13,329 nucleotides of DNA from Congregicoccus sp964517665 (lineage in GTDB: Bacteria; Verrucomicrobiota; Verrucomicrobiia; Opitutales; Opitutaceae): NCBI GenBank assembly GCA_964517665.1, contig CAZFCY010000141.1, positions 1-13,329 of the forward strand. The letters are read 5' to 3'. The translations under genes and the position numbers were made by a program. The notes under the pieces were generated by a model. The model made no database searches, was not told the DNA's origin, and saw nothing but the letters and a program-made list of their open reading frames with translations. Positions 6,963 through 13,329 of this stretch are shown one piece after another (position 1 is the first letter of the stretch; each line of letters opens with the position of its first letter).

Positions 6963-7517
6963 TCAGCCGCCTGCGTCCGTTTCGCGCGCCTTCAGGCGGC
7001 GATCGGCATCCAGCTTGACGAGGTGCTCGAAGAAGACGTTTCGACTTCGCGTGAGATCCAGGGCCTCGTCGATCCACGTGCGCACGGAGCGCAGCACATG
7101 CTCCTCGCGCGCGCTGTCGAGATGCTCGAGGAGAGTGAAGAAAGCGCCCTCCGGATCATCCATGAAGGGAAACAACTGCCAGTGCGCGGCGCGGAAATCG
7201 TAGTAGAGGCACCGCAGGTCGTAAGCGTAAGGCGCGACCAGGCCGGACAGCATCTGCTTGAGCACGCGCCGCCCGAGCCCCGCGGCCGCCAGCGAGCCGA
7301 CAAAGAGAAGCTCCGCCTCGCGCGCTTCGTTGAGTTTTGCGCCGGCCTTTGGCTCGAACGAGAGCCAGCCTTCCTCATAGAGTCGGCGCGCTTCGCTCGG
7401 CAACAGGTTCAGGTCGCCACAAACCGCGCCGACTTCCCGCGGCACAGCGGGAAGCTGCTGGCTTCTCACCCGGGCGAATTCGAGATCGAAAGAGGGGTAG
7501 TCCATATCGTCGCACAT
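6963..7517 (-). CDS. Unrecognised protein with a MerR-like helix-turn-helix N-terminal region
   Basis: I do not recognise this 184-residue protein as a named family. Residues about 35-95 resemble a MerR-type winged helix: LNLLPSEARRLYEEGWLSFEP (36-56) matches the usual 'S-x-x-R-x-x-E-x-G-L-L-x-P' recognition stretch, followed by helices ending in GLGRRVLKQMLSGL (80-93). The last 90 residues are mostly helical and aromatic (YAYDLRCLYYDFRAAHWQLF) with no cysteine cluster or effector motif I can name. No signal peptide or membrane segment is evident. An alternative start at Met5 (position 7505) is possible; neither start has a Shine-Dalgarno sequence. It has a promoter-like element just upstream and lies 66 bases before the SMP-30 gene, so the pair may be an operon. 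The frame is supported by typical G/C-rich third positions; the DNA-binding role is inference. Confidence 0.7.
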   Translation of the reverse strand: MCDDMDYPSFDLEFARVRSQQLPAVPREVGAVCGDLNLLPSEARRLYEEGWLSFEPKAGAKLNEAREAELLFVGSLAAAGLGRRVLKQMLSGLVAPYAYDLRCLYYDFRAAHWQLFPFMDDPEGAFFTLLEHLDSAREEHVLRSVRTWIDEALDLTRSRNVFFEHLVKLDADRRLKARETDAGG

Positions 7518-7544
7518 TGGCCAAGCTTAGCGAAACTACGCGGC

Positions 7545-7572
7545 AGTATTGCGTGCTTTTTTACAGTTTCAA
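7545..7572 (-). promoter_or_regulatory. Sigma70-like promoter for the MerR-like/SMP-30 gene pair
   Basis: On the minus strand TTGAAA (7567-7572, 5/6 match to the -35 consensus) and AATACT (7545-7550, 4/6 match to the -10 consensus) are 16 bases apart, in an AT-richer gap. Transcription would begin about 20 bases before the ATG at 7517. Prediction by eye only. Confidence 0.4.
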
Positions 7573-7643
7573 GTCTCGCGATGACGAAATCGTGTGAGCT
7601 CGCCGCCAACCTCACGGGCCCCGCATGGTTTCTCGGCCTTCAC

Positions 7644-7676
7644 AAAACGCCCGCGCGTGGGCGGCCCCTTCGTTTT
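7644..7676 (-). terminator. Intrinsic terminator-like hairpin after gpsA, possibly bidirectional
   Basis: On the minus strand the stem CGCCC/GGGCG (7648-7652 with 7659-7663, six-base loop) is followed by TTTTG (7647-7643), about 40 bases past the gpsA stop. AAAACG (7644-7649) and CGTTTT (7671-7676) form an outer inverted repeat, an A-tract/T-tract layout. It would separate the lysA-gpsA unit from the MerR-like/SMP-30 unit. The inner stem is short, so strength is uncertain. Confidence 0.45.
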
Positions 7677-7700
7677 GGGGCGCGGATCGAAACGAGTTTT

Positions 7701-8708
7701 CTAACTCGCGCTTTCGCGCTTCAGGCCGCGGCCCATGAGCGCGACGAGGCCGTCCAGCGGTTTCCGCGCCTCGAACAGGATCGCGTGGACCTCGCGCAGG
7801 ATCGGCGCGTCGATGGCGAGGCCCTCGCACAGGCTCCAGAGCGATTCGGTCGTGCGATAGCCTTCCACGACGGTTCGCCTTCCATCGAGAAGCTCCTCGG
7901 CGCTCCGGCCCGAGCCGATGCCGCGGCCGAACTCGTGGTTGCGGCTCCATTCGCCGTAGCTCGTGGCGACCAGATCCCCAAACCCGCTGAGCCCCATGAA
8001 AGTCGCCGGTCGCGCGCCGAGGTTTTCGCCGATGCGAATGACCTCCGCCATGATGCGCGTGAGCAGGGCCGCCTTGGCGTTGTCGCCGAGCTGAAGCCCG
8101 TCGCAGATGCCGACCGCGATGGCGTAAACATTCTTCATCGCGCCGCCCAGCTCGGCGCCGCGCAGATCGTCCGAGGTGTAAACGCGCAACGCCGGCCCGC
8201 TCAAGGCGGCCTGGACGGCTTCGGTGTCCTCGTCGAGCCGGGCGGTGGCGAGCACGAGCGCGGTCGGATTTCCCCGGGCCACCTCGCCCGCGTGGCTCGG
8301 CCCGGTCAAGGCGCCGACGTTCAACTCCGGCAGGAGATCGCGCACGATCTGGCTCGGCGTCAGGTGGGCGCCGGGCTCGATGCCCTTGGCGAGGCAGACG
8401 AGCAGTTTCACCTGCCGCGCGCCCTCCAATCCGAGGCGCACGCGCGCGCACCACTCGCGCAGGCCGGCCACCGGACAGGCGAGGACGATGATTTCGGTCT
8501 CCATCAAAACCGGGGGAACCTCGAAACCCACCTGAAGAGAATCCGGAAACGCGAAGCCCGGCAGGTAATCGCGATTCTCGCGCGCCGCGCCGAGTTCCAA
8601 CGCCATCTCGAACCGGCGTGGAACCAACGTCACCGTATGGCCGAGTTTCACCAGATGCAGGGCCATGGCGGTGCCCCAGGCGCCGGCTCCAAGGACGGTG
8701 ATAGTCAT
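7701..8708 (-). CDS. gpsA: NAD(P)H-dependent glycerol-3-phosphate dehydrogenase
   Basis: This cytoplasmic enzyme reduces dihydroxyacetone phosphate to sn-glycerol 3-phosphate, the backbone for phospholipid synthesis. Its 335 residues match the family length. A Rossmann fold begins at the N-terminus with GAGAWG (7-12). The family signatures follow: LAKGIEPG with Lys108, LTGPSHAGEVARG (134-146, the usual 'SGP-x-x-A-x-E' site), GAELGGAMKNVYAIA with catalytic Lys192, GLSGFGDLVATS (239-250) and SRN (255-257). The start at 8708 has AGGA eight bases upstream. It follows lysA by 73 bases on the same strand with no clear terminator, so the two are likely cotranscribed. No oddities were seen. Confidence 0.97.
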   Translation of the reverse strand: MTITVLGAGAWGTAMALHLVKLGHTVTLVPRRFEMALELGAARENRDYLPGFAFPDSLQVGFEVPPVLMETEIIVLACPVAGLREWCARVRLGLEGARQVKLLVCLAKGIEPGAHLTPSQIVRDLLPELNVGALTGPSHAGEVARGNPTALVLATARLDEDTEAVQAALSGPALRVYTSDDLRGAELGGAMKNVYAIAVGICDGLQLGDNAKAALLTRIMAEVIRIGENLGARPATFMGLSGFGDLVATSYGEWSRNHEFGRGIGSGRSAEELLDGRRTVVEGYRTTESLWSLCEGLAIDAPILREVHAILFEARKPLDGLVALMGRGLKRESAS

Positions 8709-8781
8709 GCCCGTGATCCTAGCGGGGGCGCGCCGGCCGCCGCAATCGCATTGCCCCGCCCCGCCGCGCCCGCGCCTGCCA

Positions 8782-10047
8782 TCAGAGTGGAAGCGCGATC
8801 TCGTTTTGAAGAACCTGCTCCAGCGTCTGGCGACGACGGATCACGGCCACGCTTCCATCCGCTCGCAGCAAAACCTCGGGCGCCTGCGGAAACGAATTGT
8901 AATTGATCGCCGACATGGCCGACGCGTAAGCGCCCGCGCCTCCGATGATCAGGCGGTCTCCCACCCGCGCCTCCATGAGGCGGCGCGGCTCGAGCGTTTC
9001 CTGGTCGCCGCTCTTCGGCGTGAGCATGTCGCCGGATTCGCAGCAATGGCCGGTCGCGATATAATCGGCCTCGCCCCGGCCGGCCCCGTCATCGCGAGGC
9101 ACGACCCGCATCGGGTGTTGCGAGCCATAAAGCGCGGGCCGGAGCAGCTCGGTCATTCCCGCATCCAGTTTCAGGAAACGATAGCCCGCCGCGCCGGTCT
9201 CCGTCGTGTCCTGGATGGTCGTCACGATCGCGCCGGCATTGGCGACCATGAATGTGCCCGGCTCGACCTCGAGATGGATGCGCCGGCCGGTGCGCGCGGC
9301 GAACTCCTCGAAGAGCCGCTTCACCGGCGCGCCGACGACCTGGAGATCCGTGCCCTTCTCATGCGGCATGCGCGCGACCTTGTAACCGCCGCCGAGATTG
9401 CAGGTCGTGACCGTGCGATGCTTCTCCACGTGCGAGAGCGTCATCGAGGCGACGCGCACCCACACATCCGGATCGCTGCCGCTCCCGATATGGGAATGGA
9501 TGCGAAACACCTCGAGGCCGTGCCGCTGGATGATGGCATCGGCCTGGTCGAGGAGTTCGTGCCAGATACCGAAGCTCGAAGCGGGTCCGCCGGTGTTCGT
9601 CTTCGTCGTGCCGCCGGAGCCGAGGCCGGGATTGAGGCGCAGGCCGATTTTCCCTCCGGGGAACGCCTGGCCGAACCGCTCGAGTTGATTGAGCGAACAC
9701 GCGTTGATCGTCATGCCGCGCCGGACCCAGTCGGCGAAATCCTCCGGCAGCTCCTGCGTGCTCAGGCTGATGCGCCCGGGCGCAACCCCGGCGCGGACGG
9801 CGCGCGCGACCTCGTGGCCCGAGCTTGCGTCGATGTGCATGCCGGCGCCCACGAAAAGCTGCAGCACCGCCGCGTTCGGAAGCGCCTTTATCGCGTAGCG
9901 CGCGGTCAGTCCGAAGGCGTTGGGGAACGCCAGCGCGGCCTGCGCCTGCCGAAGCAAGGCGCGTTCATCATAGACGTAAACGGGAGTGCCGGCGGCGGCG
10001 ACGACACGTTCGACGGCGTCACGATCGAGGAAGGAGGTTGGATCCAT
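8782..10047 (-). CDS. lysA: Diaminopimelate decarboxylase-like PLP enzyme (fold type III)
   Basis: This 421-residue enzyme is predicted to decarboxylate meso-diaminopimelate to L-lysine, the last step of lysine synthesis, as a PLP-dependent alanine-racemase-fold dimer. The PLP Schiff-base lysine is Lys54 in YAIKALPN. HSHIGSGSD (184-192), glycine-rich LGGG (218-221), CCESGD (335-340; the catalytic Cys/Glu loop contributed across the dimer) and INYNSFP near the C-terminus are all present. Two motifs differ from the form I know best: the glycine loop reads GGGYKVARM rather than GGGxG, and the phosphate/substrate loop reads EPGT (262-265) rather than EPGR. So it belongs to a divergent branch, and another substrate is possible. 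The start at 10047 gives a normal N-terminus; no Shine-Dalgarno sequence is visible. The region upstream is a divergent control region shared with a plus-strand small gene. Confidence 0.88.
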   Translation of the reverse strand: MDPTSFLDRDAVERVVAAAGTPVYVYDERALLRQAQAALAFPNAFGLTARYAIKALPNAAVLQLFVGAGMHIDASSGHEVARAVRAGVAPGRISLSTQELPEDFADWVRRGMTINACSLNQLERFGQAFPGGKIGLRLNPGLGSGGTTKTNTGGPASSFGIWHELLDQADAIIQRHGLEVFRIHSHIGSGSDPDVWVRVASMTLSHVEKHRTVTTCNLGGGYKVARMPHEKGTDLQVVGAPVKRLFEEFAARTGRRIHLEVEPGTFMVANAGAIVTTIQDTTETGAAGYRFLKLDAGMTELLRPALYGSQHPMRVVPRDDGAGRGEADYIATGHCCESGDMLTPKSGDQETLEPRRLMEARVGDRLIIGGAGAYASAMSAINYNSFPQAPEVLLRADGSVAVIRRRQTLEQVLQNEIALPL

Positions 10048-10102
10048 GAAGGGTGCGGAGGAAACTTCAAAAAAACTGAGCGATTTTACCTGAATCGAAC
10101 AC

Positions 10103-10129
10103 TTGTTTGGTCAGGGTCTTGTCAAACAA
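10103..10129. promoter_or_regulatory. Operator-like dyad in the lysA divergent region
   Basis: TTGTTTG (10103-10109) and CAAACAA (10123-10129) are a perfect 7-bp inverted repeat with 13 bases between, so the half-site centres are 20 bp apart (about two helical turns). It overlaps the -35 element proposed for the plus-strand gene and a perfect minus-strand TTGACA (10120-10125). A minus-strand TAAAAT at 10083-10088 is a candidate lysA -10 box, but no good -35 lies at the right spacing from it. A regulator controlling both directions is plausible but unproven. Confidence 0.4.
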
Positions 10130-10147
10130 ACATCCGGGCACTATGGT
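10119..10147 (+). promoter_or_regulatory. Sigma70-like promoter for the small membrane protein gene
   Basis: TTGTCA (10119-10124, 5/6 match) and TATGGT (10142-10147, 4/6 match) are exactly 17 bases apart, in the AT-richest part of the lysA upstream gap. The start codon is about 80 bases downstream at 10237. Prediction by eye only. Confidence 0.45.
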
Positions 10148-10236
10148 TCGATAAAATCTGGTTGAATTGGTCCGATAGGGAGCAAGCAAGAGCTTATCCC
10201 CGCGACCAAGTCCCAAGTCGAATCTGTCCGAAACTC

Positions 10237-10503
10237 ATGCTCCGCTTCGTCCTCAATCTGATCCGCCGCCCGCCGGTCGCTTCGAGCGCCCTGTTGCATC
10301 GTCGGAATTTCGATCGAACGAGCACCAAGAACGTCCAGTTCGTGAGCTTCCTGGACGAGAGCGGATTCCGGCGGGTGGATCCCGACAAGTATGAGCGGGG
10401 CATGCGCCGCCGCCGCGTCGCCGCCTACGCGGTCTTGTGGGTGATGGTGGCGGGTTTTGCCTGGGTGGTGATCGAGAGCGCGCAGGCGCTTTCGATTTTC
10501 TGA
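10237..10503 (+). CDS. Small predicted membrane protein, 88 residues, function unknown
   Basis: This is the real gene at the end of a much longer open frame that otherwise only shadows lysA. From the ATG at 10237 the third codon positions become strongly G/C, and the protein looks ordinary: an amphipathic basic start (MLRFVLNLIRR), a soluble stretch with FVSFLDESGFRRVDPDKYERGM (35-56), a basic RRRR (57-60) that would stay in the cytoplasm, then one membrane helix (about 61-80, VAAYAVLWVMVAGFAWVV) and a short tail. This is a tail-anchored-like, N-in layout. No catalytic motif is visible and I recognise no family. No clear Shine-Dalgarno sequence precedes the start; the promoter-like element at 10119-10147 fits. 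It is divergent from lysA and is followed by a 246-base gap before the RRM gene. A later start is possible. Confidence 0.65.
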   Translation: MLRFVLNLIRRPPVASSALLHRRNFDRTSTKNVQFVSFLDESGFRRVDPDKYERGMRRRRVAAYAVLWVMVAGFAWVVIESAQALSIF

Positions 10504-10749
10504 GCCCGCTGCGCGACTCTTTGGAAGTCGTGGCTGACGGCGATGCGGGGGGAAATTTTCCCGATCAGGGCGCTCGCGATTCCCCTTGCCTTTGACCATC
10601 CGCCGTGTGTTGTCCCGGCTGATCCTGGATTGAGTGTATGGTTACGAGATTTGGTGGATTGTCAGGTGGGCCAAGGGGTCCGGTGATGATTTGAAACCCG
10701 AAGGTCGGGAACAGTCCGTGAGATACAGATAGATCGGGGGAAAGTCATC
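10504..10749 (+). other. 246-base gap: probable long leader of the RRM gene
   Basis: I find no gene in this gap. It holds a GGGAAA-T-TTTCCC dyad (10550-10562) 47 bases past the small-gene stop, with no U-tract beyond the stem. A small CCCGA-AGG-TCGGG stem (10697-10709) lies nearer the RRM start. I could not find a convincing -10/-35 pair, so the transcription start is unknown. Confidence 0.3.
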
Positions 10750-11199
10750 ATGAGTACGAAGTTGTATGTGGGGAACCTCGCGTTTGCCACGACCGAACAT
10801 GAGCTGCGCGAAGCTTTTGCCGCGCATGGCACGGTCACGGACGTGTTTGTTGCCCTCGATAAGTTTACCGGGCGTTCCCGCGGGTTTGCGTTTGTGACGA
10901 TGGCCTCCACCGAAGAGGCCCAAGCGGCGACGAACGCGCTCAATGGCGCCGAGATCGGCGGCCGCAAGCTGACAGTCAATGAAGCCCGTCCCAAGGAAGA
11001 GCGCGCTCCGCGCGATTTCGGCGGCGGCGGTGGTGGATTCGGTGGCGGCGGCGAACGTCGCGGCGGATTCGGCGGCGGCGGCGGTGGCCGTGGTGGATTC
11101 GGCGGCGAGCGGCGCGGCGGTGGTGGTGGCGGTGGCGGCCGTGGTTTCGGCGATCGTCGCGGTGGCGGCGGTGGCGGACGCGGCGGGGATCGCTACTGA
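10750..11199 (+). CDS. Glycine-rich RRM RNA-binding protein
   Basis: This 149-residue protein has one complete RNA recognition motif followed by a Gly/Arg-rich tail, and probably binds single-stranded RNA in the cytoplasm. RNP2 is LYVGNL (5-10) and RNP1 is RGFAFVTM (44-51), with the aromatic residues Tyr6, Phe46 and Phe48 that stack on bases all present. The RRM ends near residue 81 (KLTVNEARP). From about residue 88 on, the chain is almost only Gly, Arg, Phe and Asp, with repeated ERRGGFGGGG and RGG units, a low-complexity RGG tail. Bacterial RRM proteins of this shape occur in cyanobacteria, Verrucomicrobiota and others, and are often cold- or stress-linked, which is family knowledge only. 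GGGGGA (10736-10741) lies eight bases before the ATG. A strong terminator follows. Confidence 0.95.
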   Translation: MSTKLYVGNLAFATTEHELREAFAAHGTVTDVFVALDKFTGRSRGFAFVTMASTEEAQAATNALNGAEIGGRKLTVNEARPKEERAPRDFGGGGGGFGGGGERRGGFGGGGGGRGGFGGERRGGGGGGGGRGFGDRRGGGGGGRGGDRY

Positions 11200-11243
11200 C
11201 CCTTCCCCGGGCTGCGAACGATCATTTCGCAATCACTCATCCA

Positions 11244-11268
11244 GGCGGAGCGCAGGCTCCGCCTTTTT
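11244..11268 (+). terminator. Strong intrinsic terminator of the RRM gene
   Basis: GGCGGAGC (11244-11251) pairs perfectly with GCTCCGCC (11256-11263) around the tetraloop GCAG, followed directly by TTTTT (11264-11268). It lies 45 bases past the RRM stop codon. This is a textbook Rho-independent terminator on the plus strand. On the minus strand no U-run follows, so it would not clearly stop sdh transcripts. Confidence 0.9.
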
Positions 11269-11283
11269 GTTGCCCGGAACGGA

Positions 11284-11354
11284 AACCACGAACGGGCGCG
11301 CCTTCACGCAAACAACCGAAAAGAGGATCCCTCGATTCGTGTTTATCCGTGGTT
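11284..11354. repeat. Inverted-repeat element with CACGAA/TTCGTG and AACCACG/CGTGGTT arms
   Basis: AACCACG (11284-11290) is the inverse of CGTGGTT (11348-11354). Nested inside, CACGAA (11287-11292) is the inverse of TTCGTG (11336-11341). The right end reads ATTCGTGTTTATCCGTGGTT, with the TTCGTG/CCGTGG theme used twice. It fills the gap between the RRM terminator and the sdhB stop. From memory, intergenic 'AACCACGAA...TTCGTGGTT' elements recur in several bacterial genomes, including Planctomycetes/Verrucomicrobia; whether it is repeated in this genome cannot be seen here. Confidence 0.5.
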
Positions 11355-11371
11355 GAGCGGGTGATTCCGGC

Positions 11372-12154
<783 letters not shown>

Positions 12155-12174
12155 GGGCGGGAAAATGCGGGCGG

Positions 12175-13329
<1,155 letters not shown>

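Noticed and set aside
5910..8906. A 998-codon plus-strand open frame.
   Set aside because: It runs antisense to SMP-30, the MerR-like gene and gpsA, all with clear family motifs on the minus strand. Its protein is Arg/Ala/His-rich with no recognisable domain, the usual artefact of high-GC DNA.
8665..10236. The long N-terminal part of a 612-codon plus-strand frame.
   Set aside because: It shadows lysA. Only the last 89 codons, from 10237, show coding-type third positions and a sensible protein.
10999..11199. The GGC/GGT/CGC repeats near the RRM gene end as a CRISPR or satellite array.
   Set aside because: They are the in-frame low-complexity Gly/Arg codons of the RGG tail, with no uniform repeat-spacer spacing.
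11355..11371. A terminator for the sdh operon just past the sdhB stop.
   Set aside because: The only dyad (TGAGC/GCTCA with a mismatch) overlaps the stop codon and is weak, with no U-tract.

Overview
The window is a stretch of high-GC bacterial chromosome. Most genes lie on the minus strand, few starts have a clear Shine-Dalgarno sequence, and long antisense shadow frames are common. The gene set fits Verrucomicrobiota (Opitutae- or Spartobacteria-like): a type IV pilus/type II secretion operon with verrucomicrobial-looking pseudopilins, a succinate dehydrogenase of the cytochrome b558 type, and a glycine-rich RRM protein. This taxon is inferred from protein character only; there is no rRNA or other marker gene here.

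Layout, left to right. Positions 1-5819 (minus) hold a compact type IV filament assembly operon, transcribed as pseudopilin 1, GspE/PilB ATPase, GspF/PilC platform protein, pseudopilin 2, then a PilM/PilN-like (GspL/GspM-like) protein that runs off the left edge. The last three genes are joined by 4-base ATGA overlaps. The PilM/PilN-like gene has no stop codon inside the window, so a stop-to-stop ORF search misses it. I read 456 uninterrupted codons by hand. Positions 6030-7517 (minus) hold an SMP-30/gluconolactonase-family hydrolase and, upstream of it, a protein with a MerR-like N-terminus. Positions 7701-10047 (minus) hold gpsA (glycerol-3-phosphate dehydrogenase) and lysA (diaminopimelate decarboxylase-like), probably cotranscribed. 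An AT-richer divergent region carrying a promoter-like element and a dyad (about 10083-10147) separates lysA from a plus-strand gene for an 88-residue tail-anchored-looking membrane protein. A glycine-rich RNA-binding (RRM) protein follows on the plus strand and ends in a strong intrinsic terminator. Converging on it from the right edge are sdhB and a 5'-truncated sdhA.

The pilus/secretion genes form one functional unit: filament subunits, motor, platform and the PilM/PilN-type inner-membrane link. The remaining genes are housekeeping (lipid precursor, lysine/peptidoglycan precursor, respiration) plus a sugar-lactone hydrolase. No tRNA, rRNA, CRISPR array, insertion sequence or phage gene was seen. 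I see no clear new defence or mobile system. The points most worth a second look are the filament operon's architecture and signals, the unusual motifs in the LysA-like enzyme, the divergent lysA control region, the conserved-looking small membrane protein, and an intergenic inverted-repeat element beside sdhB.
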